A DNA stretch of 64,000 bases from NCBI RefSeq assembly GCF_003432065.1, contig NZ_QWDE01000001.1, forward strand, positions 1,798,001-1,862,000, given 5' to 3'. A model generated the notes under the pieces. It had not been told where the DNA came from. It saw nothing but the letters and a program-made list of their open reading frames with translations, and searched no databases. Of the stretch, positions 1 through 7,206 are shown piece after piece. Source of the DNA: Mucilaginibacter terrenus (GTDB lineage Bacteria > Bacteroidota > Bacteroidia > Sphingobacteriales > Sphingobacteriaceae). Each line of letters starts with the position of its first letter. Positions within the stretch are counted from its first letter, which is position 1. The translations under genes were made by a program, and so were the position numbers.

Positions 1-210
1 ATCGGCCTCCAGCTCTTTCAAATGCCTCGACAATACCTTCAAGGCTATCCCCGATATGGTTTTATGAAGCTCCCCAAACCGTTTAGGGCCTGATATTAAT
101 ACCCAAATAATCACGGGCTTCCACTTGCCGCCAACAATGTCTATTGCCGCAGTTATGGGGCATTCGCAAACCGGCGTTATTTTATTTTCAATTTTTTCTT
201 TAACTAACAT
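1..210 (-). CDS. HxlR-family winged-helix transcriptional regulator (partial, C-terminus outside window)
   Basis: The first 70 residues are visible on the minus strand, starting at the ATG that ends at 210, and the frame runs open off the window edge. The sequence carries the HxlR hallmarks: a Cys-Pro pair near residues 17-18, then GGKWKP at about 27-32, then GPKRFGEL and a recognition-helix region ending LSRHLKELE. HxlR proteins are small dimeric DNA-binding repressors or activators that often respond to electrophiles or oxidants through the conserved cysteine. It faces an SDR-family gene across about 100 bases, the usual HxlR arrangement, so it probably controls that gene and itself. The effector cannot be read from the sequence. 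Confidence 0.9.
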   Translation of the reverse strand, partial: MLVKEKIENKITPVCECPITAAIDIVGGKWKPVIIWVLISGPKRFGELHKTISGIALKVLSRHLKELEAD

Positions 211-236
211 GCTGATAATTAACATTAGTAACCAAA

Positions 237-253
237 CTGTCAATACTAGACAG
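237..253. promoter_or_regulatory. Perfect dyad between HxlR and SDR genes, candidate operator
   Basis: CTGTC-AATACTA-GACAG is a perfect five-base inverted repeat with a seven-base centre. It lies in the only shared intergenic space of the divergent HxlR/SDR pair, 27 bases from the regulator start and 57 from the SDR start. The regulator role is inferred from position. Confidence 0.4.
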
Positions 254-310
254 ATATGCCATTACTTGACAAATGTACAGTATTGCCGTAATATTGTAAA
301 AAAAATAATC

Positions 311-907
311 ATGAAGATAATTATTGTTGGTGCGAGTGGCACCATTGGCAAACATGTAACAGCAGCCTTGCAAAACGATCACGAAGTAATTAAAGTAGGT
401 TCAAAAAGCGGCGACCTCCAGGTAGATATATCCTCGCCTGATTCAATTGAAAATCTGTACAAGCAGGCAGGCCAGTTTGATGCCCTGATAAATGTTAGCG
501 GCGACGGCCATTTTGGTCCGCTTACCAGCATGAAAGATGCTGATTTTCGCATAGGTGTAGAGAGCAAGCTAATGGGGCAGGTAAACCTGGTATTAATTGG
601 CCAGCATTTCATCAATCCTAAAGGATCGTTCACCCTTACCTCAGGCTCGCTTGCCGAAGACCCGATTGTGCTGGGCGCAAATCTGAGTGCAGTAAACGCT
701 GCAGTTAACGGGTTTGTAAAAGGTGCAGCCATAGAACTGGAGAATGGTGTGCGTATAAACACCGTAGCGCCAACCGTGGTGGAAGAATCACCGGCTTATT
801 TTCCATTTTTCCCGGGCCAAACGCCGGTAACTATGCAGCGTGTAACACAGGCTTATGTCAAGAGCGTGCTTGGCGCGCAAACCGGCCAGGTATATTTTGT
901 ATTGTAG
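311..907 (+). CDS. Short-chain dehydrogenase/reductase-fold protein lacking the catalytic Tyr/Lys
   Basis: This is a 198-residue Rossmann-fold protein of the SDR superfamily. The nucleotide-binding motif is GASGTIG at residues 7-13, followed by a beta-alpha layout with DALINVSG at 57-64 and INTVAPTVV at 149-157. The frame is open upstream, but the ATG at 311 gives a start directly before the first beta strand. At the active site the usual YxxxK reads LSAVN (125-129), so both catalytic residues are replaced. Ser111/Ser113 of the LTSGS stretch remain. It may bind NAD(P) without classical SDR chemistry, or belong to the short SDR-like subgroup found beside HxlR regulators. The divergent HxlR gene is its likely controller. 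Confidence 0.85.
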   Translation: MKIIIVGASGTIGKHVTAALQNDHEVIKVGSKSGDLQVDISSPDSIENLYKQAGQFDALINVSGDGHFGPLTSMKDADFRIGVESKLMGQVNLVLIGQHFINPKGSFTLTSGSLAEDPIVLGANLSAVNAAVNGFVKGAAIELENGVRINTVAPTVVEESPAYFPFFPGQTPVTMQRVTQAYVKSVLGAQTGQVYFVL

Positions 908-985
908 AGGATTTTACGCCGTATAAGCGCCATTGCTTTCTCAAATCTGATCGTTTCTCACGCCTCATTGCAGGCGATAACAGGG

Positions 986-1029
986 GCAATCTCCGGCATA
1001 ACAGTACCTTGTTATCTGTCGGAGATTGC
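986..1029 (+). terminator. Strong two-tier hairpin downstream of the SDR gene
   Basis: GCAATCTCCG (986-995) pairs perfectly with CGGAGATTGC (1020-1029), and inside it ATAACA (998-1003) pairs with TGTTAT (1010-1015) around a six-base loop. The downstream TTTGTTT is only a weak T-tract, so this is either the SDR terminator or a palindromic repeat. Confidence 0.45.
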
Positions 1030-1083
1030 TTTGTTTCTAACCACGATGTTTACAGTTGCTAAACCAGATACGTCGATAACAGA

Positions 1084-1100
1084 GACAACAATAAGTTGTC
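1084..1100. promoter_or_regulatory. Small dyad upstream of the dienelactone-hydrolase gene
   Basis: GACAAC-AATAA-GTTGTC is a perfect six-base inverted repeat 70 bases before the next start codon. It could be a regulator site; nothing else supports that. Confidence 0.2.
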
Positions 1101-1169
1101 GATTTACTTTTCGGTGCGGGATAAACATATCGCCTCAATCCTTACATTTACATAAAACCATTTGCCATT

Positions 1170-2057
1170 ATGGACCACCTTAAGAAAGAAGACATCAGCC
1201 AGGAAGTGTTTGATCTGTATGACGATTACGCGCACGACCGCATTAACCGCCGATCGTTTGTAGAGAAGCTGGGCATGTATGCCGTTGGCGGGCTTACTGT
1301 AACATCGCTCATGAGCTTTTTAATGCCGAAATACGAAGGCAACATACAGGTAAAGGCTGATGACCCGCGCCTCACTTCGGGTTACATTAACTATCCTTCA
1401 CCTAAGGGAGGCGGTACAATAAAGGGTTTACTTTCTGAGCCTGCCGGCAATAAAAAGAAGCTGGGCGGCATTATTGTGGTGCACGAAAACCGCGGCCTTA
1501 ACCCTTACATTGAGGATGTAGGCAGGCGCGCAGCACTTGCGGGTTTTATTTCGCTTGCGCCGGATGCATTAACCCCGCTGGGCGGTTACCCCGGTAATGA
1601 CGACAAAGGCCGTGAGCTGCAAAGCCAGCGCAACAAGGCCGAAATGGAAGAAGACTTTATAGCAGCGTATGAGTACCTGCGCAACCATAAGGATTGTAAC
1701 GGCAAAGTGGGTGTGGTCGGCTTTTGCTTTGGCGGGGGTATAGCCAACATGATGGCCGTACGCGTGCCCGGGCTTGCAGCTGCTGTACCATTCTACGGTG
1801 CACAGCCCGATGCTGCCGACGTACCAAAGATACATGCCCCATTAATGCTGCACTACGCCTCGCTGGATAACCGCATTACCGCAGGTTGGCCGGCTTACGA
1901 GGCAGCGCTAAAAGCTAACAACAAAAAGTACCAGGCGTTTATTTACGAGAATGTGAACCACGGTTTTCATAACGATACCACTCCGCGTTACGACAAAGCA
2001 GCCGCAGAACTCGCATGGCAGAGAACAATAGATTTTTTTAAGGCAAATTTAGGATAG
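1170..2057 (+). CDS. Dienelactone hydrolase family protein, probably Tat-exported
   Basis: The 295-residue alpha/beta hydrolase has the dienelactone hydrolase triad: nucleophile Cys186 in GFCFGG, Asp233 in SLDNR and His264 in NHGFH. The oxyanion region HENRG is at 105-109. Unlike cytosolic DLH (about 230 residues), it has about 55 extra N-terminal residues with a twin-arginine-like stretch NRRSFVEKL (26-34) followed by a hydrophobic helix, which suggests Tat export or membrane anchoring. It resembles the E. coli YghX type. The family hydrolyses lactone or carboxylic ester substrates; the true substrate is unknown. It stands alone, 262 bases after the SDR gene. The ATG at 1170 immediately precedes the conserved N-terminal extension. 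Confidence 0.9.
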   Translation: MDHLKKEDISQEVFDLYDDYAHDRINRRSFVEKLGMYAVGGLTVTSLMSFLMPKYEGNIQVKADDPRLTSGYINYPSPKGGGTIKGLLSEPAGNKKKLGGIIVVHENRGLNPYIEDVGRRAALAGFISLAPDALTPLGGYPGNDDKGRELQSQRNKAEMEEDFIAAYEYLRNHKDCNGKVGVVGFCFGGGIANMMAVRVPGLAAAVPFYGAQPDAADVPKIHAPLMLHYASLDNRITAGWPAYEAALKANNKKYQAFIYENVNHGFHNDTTPRYDKAAAELAWQRTIDFFKANLG

Positions 2058-2120
2058 TTATATACCGCCATTTTTTCAATACCAGTATATAAGATCATTA
2101 ATTACGCATACCCTGCAACA

Positions 2121-2552
2121 TTGACCACTCATAAATTACGATTGCTTGTTGTAGGAACAAGCATTATTTTATTTCTAATTTCTTTATTCTTCGATGCGAT
2201 AACGATAGATTACGTGAGCATTCATCGTATTTCTTCAATCGATTATTTTGGAATGGGTGCTTTAGCAATTTTGGGTGGTGGTCTTCAGGAATTTTGTATC
2301 TGGCTGGCTAATCCGTTAGCGGTATTAACCATAGTTGGTCTTTTCAAGAACTTTCGTTTTACTATAGTAACATCTATTGCCGCCTTCTTGCTGGCACTTA
2401 GCTTTCTGAGCTGGAAAAATATACTTGGATCTGAAAGTGGAGTTATGGGAACAATAGTGTCATTTGAAGCCGGTTATTATTTATGGCTAAGCAGCATTAT
2501 TGTGTTAATGCTGGGCACCAACTATTACTTTTATAAACTTACAAAAAGCTAA
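2121..2552 (+). CDS. Small four-helix membrane protein of unknown function
   Basis: This 143-residue frame begins with a TTG and encodes a very hydrophobic protein with about four predicted membrane segments, near residues 8-28, 43-68, 77-96 and 112-138. The loops are short, including Gly-rich GMGALAILGGG, and the C-terminus is basic. I recognise no family. The composition is more AT-rich than the flanking genes, as is the following stretch to about 2880, which hints at foreign or decaying DNA. No ATG start lies near the N-terminus, so the start is uncertain. It does not form an obvious operon with either neighbour. Confidence 0.55.
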   Translation: MTTHKLRLLVVGTSIILFLISLFFDAITIDYVSIHRISSIDYFGMGALAILGGGLQEFCIWLANPLAVLTIVGLFKNFRFTIVTSIAAFLLALSFLSWKNILGSESGVMGTIVSFEAGYYLWLSSIIVLMLGTNYYFYKLTKS

Positions 2553-2877
2553 GCAGAGAAGAATTGATACTCATAATTCAAATACTTTTAACAATTATAG
2601 TACGCCGGACAACGATTTAGCTCAGTGCAGATTCCTTGAATCAAACTTTACTAATCGGACGGACCTGTTAGGTGACATATATAAAAGCAAGTTAAACCTT
2701 ACTGACGCTGCATTAATAGCAGAACAAATTGTTGATAAGTGCATGGCAAACAATCTGTCGTTAGAGTTCCCTGAAAACCTGCCAAATCAAGTGCCCTCGA
2801 TGACAATCAACAGCTGCGTCAATCGTAATCAACAACTTTCAGCTCTACCAGACGAGTTTACCTTCCCGATGATTTAG
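2509..2877 (+). pseudogene. Open frame without a usable start, possible gene remnant
   Basis: A frame of 122 codons runs from just after a stop at 2506 to a TAG at 2875-2877. It overlaps the end of the small membrane-protein gene in another frame. The only ATG that leaves a fair length is at 2743, giving about 44 residues. The translated text after 2620 looks protein-like, with DLAQCRFLES and ALIAEQIVDK, but I match it to no family. It could be the 3' part of a gene whose front was lost, or chance openness in AT-rich DNA. Apart from this, the 2553-2931 gap holds only the inverted repeat at 2904. Confidence 0.25.
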
Positions 2878-2903
2878 GATCGATAAAACCTTTAGTGTGG
2901 TGA

Positions 2904-2931
2904 ACAGGTATTATCATTATAAGTTACCTGT
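2904..2931 (+). promoter_or_regulatory. Inverted repeat abutting the M23 lipoprotein start codon
   Basis: ACAGGTA (2904-2910) and TACCTGT (2925-2931) are perfect seven-base arms around 14 bases, and the right arm ends on the base before the ATG. It could be an operator or an RNA hairpin that masks the ribosome landing site. Confidence 0.35.
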
Positions 2932-4248
2932 ATGTCACTACGTCAACTCCTCATATTAGTACTTCTTTCAGCCATTATGGCTTCCTGCTCCAAACGTGGT
3001 CCGCTGGCCATATTCCAAAAGCTGTCACCGCATGACGCTTACGCGCAAAAGCTCAAAGATGCCGGGCTTAGTAACTCGGCGCTGGGTGCTGCCTGGCTTA
3101 AACAAGCGGGGCAAACAATAGCCAATCCGCTAAACATCAATATACCGTACAAAGAAACCGGCTACTTCCCGGATGAAAGGGCAAGCGGCACAGCCCTGCG
3201 CTTTGATGCCAGGCGAGGGCAGAAGCTGCGCATCAGCATCACCAAAAAGCCGATAAGCAATTTCAACATCTACCTGGATCTGTTTAGCGAGAACCTGCCG
3301 GCTGCACCTAAACTAGCTGCATCAGCAGATACCACAGGCGCGGTAATGGAGTTTGAAGTAAAGGAAAGCGGCAAGTACATCCTACGCCTTCAGCCCGAAC
3401 TGTTGCGCAGCGGCGAATATACCTTAACAATAACCACAGGGCCATCATTAAGCTTCCCGGTATCGGCATCGGGCAAGCCGCATATAGGCAGTTTCTGGGG
3501 CGACGGGCGCGACGAAGGCGGCAGAAAGCATGAAGGTGTTGATATTTTTGCACCGAAGCATACCCCGGCCATTGCGGCAGCAAACGGCACGGTAACCAGC
3601 GTAACAGCAAATAAGCTGGGCGGTAACGTAGTGTTCATGCATCCAGACAATGAAGATTACACCCTTTATTACGCCCACCTGGATGTGCAGATAGCCAAAC
3701 CCGGCCAGACCGTATCCATCGGCGACACGCTTGGGCTTGTTGGCAATACAGGGAACGCGCGCACTACGCCGCCTCACCTGCACTTTGGTATTTATACTAA
3801 TGGCGGCGCTATCGACCCACTGCCTTTTGTAAACAGGGAAGTAAAGGAACCTGCAGCTATATCTGCATCCTTAAAAAATCTAAGTGACACTGTACGCATT
3901 GCAGCCAGAACTGCAAAACTGTACAACATCCCGTCGGAAAAGGGCCTTGCTGTAAGTACGTTTACCCAGAACACCGCAATGACTGTTGAAGCCGCAACAG
4001 ACAGTTGGTATAAGGTAAGCCTGCCCGATGGGCAACATGGTTATATCAGCAGCAGGAGTGTCACCGCCACGGATAACATCCGTAGCCTAACGCTAAAGGC
4101 AGATCAGCCATTGTACAACACGCCAGATAGGGCCTCTGCGGCCAGCAAGAAAGTGCTTGCTGCAGGTGAAAAAGTTAATTTGCTGGCTACCTACCGCAAC
4201 TATTTACTAGTGAAAAGCAACGGCGACACGGGCTGGATAGCAGAGTAG
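2932..4248 (+). CDS. M23 (LytM) metallopeptidase lipoprotein with SH3-like repeats
   Basis: The protein has 438 residues. A lipobox ending MASC puts the lipidated Cys at residue 19. Residues 75-175 form a beta-rich domain. The LytM zinc peptidase follows at about 185-300 with all ligands: His200 and Asp204 (HEGVD), His249, and His282/His284 (HLHF). Two bacterial SH3-like segments occupy about 315-375 and 380-438. It should be an active peptidoglycan DD-endopeptidase anchored in the envelope, with the SH3 segments binding wall or glycan. The start follows directly on the right arm of an inverted repeat. It is not obviously co-transcribed with the acyltransferase gene 42 bases downstream, which has its own -7 box. 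Confidence 0.93.
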   Translation: MSLRQLLILVLLSAIMASCSKRGPLAIFQKLSPHDAYAQKLKDAGLSNSALGAAWLKQAGQTIANPLNINIPYKETGYFPDERASGTALRFDARRGQKLRISITKKPISNFNIYLDLFSENLPAAPKLAASADTTGAVMEFEVKESGKYILRLQPELLRSGEYTLTITTGPSLSFPVSASGKPHIGSFWGDGRDEGGRKHEGVDIFAPKHTPAIAAANGTVTSVTANKLGGNVVFMHPDNEDYTLYYAHLDVQIAKPGQTVSIGDTLGLVGNTGNARTTPPHLHFGIYTNGGAIDPLPFVNREVKEPAAISASLKNLSDTVRIAARTAKLYNIPSEKGLAVSTFTQNTAMTVEAATDSWYKVSLPDGQHGYISSRSVTATDNIRSLTLKADQPLYNTPDRASAASKKVLAAGEKVNLLATYRNYLLVKSNGDTGWIAE

Positions 4249-4277
4249 TAACCATCTGCCTCAAAATAGAATTTACC

Positions 4278-4285
4278 TATATTTG
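4278..4285 (+). promoter_or_regulatory. Bacteroidota -7 box TATATTTG before the acyltransferase
   Basis: An exact TAnnTTTG match ends five bases before the ATG at 4291. If functional, transcription would begin at or next to the start codon. Confidence 0.45.
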
Positions 4286-4290
4286 AGGGT

Positions 4291-5394
4291 ATGCCCAAAC
4301 CGGACAAAGCCGTATTCCTTCCTTCTGATGCTATACTAAAAAGCCATTACCCATCATTAAATGGCTTGCGGGGCATATCCATCATCATGGTTGTGGTTGC
4401 GCACCTTCATCTTGGGGGTAATGAATGGATGTCCATGCTTTTTAACGGCTCGTTAGGGGTGAACATCTTTTTTGTGCTAAGCGGCTTTCTGATCACCTCG
4501 CTTTGTTTGAGAGAGCAAGATGCTACAGGCGGCTTACGGTTAACAAAGTTCTACACCCGTAGGGTCCTCCGGATATTCCCGATTGCTTATCTGTACCTGC
4601 TCGTGATGCTTGTACTTAACCTGATCTTTCAGCTTAGTATTAAATGGTTTCAGTTCGCCGGTGCAGCGGCCTATCTCATGAACTTCAGTTACTTCCGTTC
4701 GCATGACTTCTCCTGGTTTACGGGTCACTACTGGTCGTTGTCTGTAGAGGAGCAGTTCTACATTCTTTTCCCTATCATCCTAAAGATCAATCGCAAGGTG
4801 TTTTACTACTGTGTGCTGTTTATTGTGTTTGGCCTGCCTGTAGTATGTGCCTTGCAAGAGGTTTTTCCATCAATAAACAGCGGCTTGCCTTATTTTATCA
4901 CCCACTACTTTATCAAGTTCCAGTCTATAGCTACCGGATGCCTGCTGGCCTTGTTGGTATTCCGTAAGGTGCTGGATCAAAGCTGGCTGCAAACAACAAA
5001 AGTGCCGGGCAACCTGGTAGCGCTGGTGCTGATAGTTTGGCTCCGGTTTGATGACTTTTACTCGGTAAAAGCAATTCTGACCAATGGCATCATTTCGCTG
5101 CTTACAGCCTATATAGTGGTTACCAACATTGTTCCGTCAGGCAACGTGTTCTATCGTTTTCTTAACCTTAAATGGCTGTCATTTATTGGCGTATTATCCT
5201 ACAGTATCTATATCTGGCAGCAACTATTCACCTCCGGCGATGCCAGGTTATCTCTGTACGTGGTCTCGTGGCCGTTTAATCTCGTGTGGATTATAGTAGT
5301 GCCGGTGATCTCCTATTATGGTTTTGAAAGGTACTTTCTGAAATTGAAAAACAAATTCAAAGTAGTAAACGCCACGCAGGACAGTGGCATGTAG
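4291..5394 (+). CDS. Acyltransferase 3 family membrane protein (OafA/YrhL type)
   Basis: This 367-residue integral membrane protein has about ten hydrophobic segments. The N-terminal signature SLNGLRGISI (20-29) is followed by a His in VVAHLHLG, then GVNIFFVLSGFL (about 53-64) and YWSLSVEEQFYI (about 144-155). These are classic motifs of the acyltransferase 3 family, which moves acetyl or other acyl groups onto surface carbohydrates such as O-antigen, exopolysaccharide or peptidoglycan. The length fits a stand-alone acyltransferase without a C-terminal SGNH domain. The substrate cannot be told, since no polysaccharide cluster surrounds it. Confidence 0.92.
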   Translation: MPKPDKAVFLPSDAILKSHYPSLNGLRGISIIMVVVAHLHLGGNEWMSMLFNGSLGVNIFFVLSGFLITSLCLREQDATGGLRLTKFYTRRVLRIFPIAYLYLLVMLVLNLIFQLSIKWFQFAGAAAYLMNFSYFRSHDFSWFTGHYWSLSVEEQFYILFPIILKINRKVFYYCVLFIVFGLPVVCALQEVFPSINSGLPYFITHYFIKFQSIATGCLLALLVFRKVLDQSWLQTTKVPGNLVALVLIVWLRFDDFYSVKAILTNGIISLLTAYIVVTNIVPSGNVFYRFLNLKWLSFIGVLSYSIYIWQQLFTSGDARLSLYVVSWPFNLVWIIVVPVISYYGFERYFLKLKNKFKVVNATQDSGM

Positions 5395-5500
5395 CTGGTA
5401 TTCAGAATTACAGGTGTTTCAACTTTACCATACTTCCCTTTCAACAACACTCCCCTTTTCAACAATTGTAAATAGGTAGCCCAAAGCCCGCAAATTTTCT

Positions 5501-5508
5501 TACTTTTG
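5501..5508 (+). promoter_or_regulatory. -7 box TACTTTTG for pyrG-yidC
   Basis: This exact TAnnTTTG match lies 62 bases upstream of the pyrG start, with no convincing -33 element. Confidence 0.45.
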
Positions 5509-5570
5509 TATCCCGTACACAAACATTTGGCTAAGGGGTAAAAGCCCGGCCATTTGATTCAAAAAAGATC

Positions 5571-7181
5571 ATGACCAAATACATCTTTGTTACGGGCGGC
5601 GTTACATCGTCATTAGGAAAAGGCATTATTTCGGCCTCATTAGCTAAACTTTTACAAGCCCGCGGCTACCGGGTAACCATTCAAAAATTCGACCCCTACA
5701 TCAACGTTGACCCCGGAACGCTTAACCCTTACGAGCATGGCGAATGCTATGTTACCGAAGACGGTGCCGAGACCGACCTTGATCTTGGCCATTACGAGCG
5801 TTTTCTGAACACGCCAACTTCACAGTCTAACAACATTACTACCGGCCGTATTTACCAGAACGTTATCAACCGCGAACGCGAAGGTGCATTCCTTGGAAAA
5901 ACGGTACAGGTAGTACCGCACATTACCGACGAGATCAAACGCAACATGCGTATCCTAGGCGAAAGCGGCGATTATGATATCGTGATCACCGAAATAGGTG
6001 GGACCGTGGGCGATATTGAGTCGCTGCCGTTTGTAGAGGCTGTGCGTCAGTTTAAATGGGAAGCCGGCCCAAGCAATGCTTTAGTGATCCATCTTACGCT
6101 TATCCCCTTCCTGGCTGCAGCAGGCGAGTTAAAAACCAAACCTACCCAGCACTCGGTAAAGATGCTTCTGGAATACGGTATACAGCCGGATATACTGGTT
6201 TGCCGCACCGAGCACCACATAAATGCCGACATCAGAAAAAAAATCGCACTTTTTTGTAACGTAAACATCAATGCGGTAATCGAATCGATGGATGCATCTA
6301 CCATATACGATGTACCATTGCTGATGCTGAAAGAACAACTGGATAAAACCGTACTTGCAAAACTAAAGCTGCCTGCCAAGAACGAACCTGATCTGGAAAG
6401 CTGGAAAGATTTCCTAGGCCGTCTAAAGAACCCTACATCCGAGGTGCGCATAGGCCTGGTGGGTAAGTATGTAGAACTTCCCGATGCATATAAGTCTATT
6501 ATAGAGGCTTTCATACACGCCGGTGCTAAAAACGAGTGCAAGGTTAAGGTACAATATATACCATCGGAACAACTTACTGTTGAGAACGCAGTAGACAAGC
6601 TTAGAGGCCTTCACGGCGTGTTGGTTGCTCCTGGTTTTGGTGAGCGCGGTTTCGAGGGCAAAATAGAAGCTATACGTTACGTACGCGAGAATAACATTCC
6701 ATTCTTTGGTATATGCCTGGGCATGCAGTGCGCAGTTGTAGAGTTTGGCCGCCACGTGCTTAATCTTGAAGGCGCCAGCAGTACCGAAATGAATGCTGAT
6801 ACCCCGCACCCGGTTATCGACATGATGGAAGATCAGAAAGGGATTACTGCGAAAGGTGGTACAATGCGCCTTGGCGCTTACCCTTGCGAACTTAAAAAGG
6901 GCAGTAAAGCAGCAGCTATATATGGTAAAAGCCGCATCAGCGAGCGCCACCGCCATCGTTACGAATTTAATAATACTTACCTGAAGGACTACGAAGCGGC
7001 AGGCTTAACACCATCAGGCATTAACCCTGATAATGGGCTTGTTGAGGTTGTAGAGCTTAAAAACCACCCGTATTTTGTAGGCGCCCAGTTCCACCCCGAA
7101 TTAAAATCAACAGTTGCTAATCCGCACCCACTTTTTATTAACTTTGTCGCCGCTTCGCTGGCTTATGCCCGCAAGAACTAA
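5571..7181 (+). CDS. pyrG: CTP synthase
   Basis: The 536-residue enzyme is full length for PyrG. It makes CTP from UTP, ATP and glutamine in the cytoplasm, the last step of pyrimidine nucleotide synthesis. The amidoligase half (1-270) opens with the P-loop [10 protein letters not shown] (9-18) and has the conserved LNPYEHGE, with glutamate in [11 protein letters not shown] near 140-150. The class I glutamine amidotransferase half (about 292-533) has the nucleophile Cys382 in GICLGMQ with His508 and Glu510 in FHPE. All catalytic residues are present. yidC follows after 25 bases on the same strand, so the two are probably one operon. Confidence 0.99.
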   Translation: MTKYIFVTGGVTSSLGKGIISASLAKLLQARGYRVTIQKFDPYINVDPGTLNPYEHGECYVTEDGAETDLDLGHYERFLNTPTSQSNNITTGRIYQNVINREREGAFLGKTVQVVPHITDEIKRNMRILGESGDYDIVITEIGGTVGDIESLPFVEAVRQFKWEAGPSNALVIHLTLIPFLAAAGELKTKPTQHSVKMLLEYGIQPDILVCRTEHHINADIRKKIALFCNVNINAVIESMDASTIYDVPLLMLKEQLDKTVLAKLKLPAKNEPDLESWKDFLGRLKNPTSEVRIGLVGKYVELPDAYKSIIEAFIHAGAKNECKVKVQYIPSEQLTVENAVDKLRGLHGVLVAPGFGERGFEGKIEAIRYVRENNIPFFGICLGMQCAVVEFGRHVLNLEGASSTEMNADTPHPVIDMMEDQKGITAKGGTMRLGAYPCELKKGSKAAAIYGKSRISERHRHRYEFNNTYLKDYEAAGLTPSGINPDNGLVEVVELKNHPYFVGAQFHPELKSTVANPHPLFINFVAASLAYARKN

Positions 7182-7206
7182 AGGATATTAGTACGATACA
7201 CAAATA

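Noticed and set aside
125..310. N-terminal extension of the SDR protein by 62 residues
   Set aside because: It would run over the HxlR gene and the promoter gap, and the extra residues do not look like a domain. The ATG at 311 fits the Rossmann start.
968..1183. A 71-codon plus-strand frame before the dienelactone hydrolase
   Set aside because: It passes through the nested hairpin and overlaps the next gene; the translation is not protein-like.
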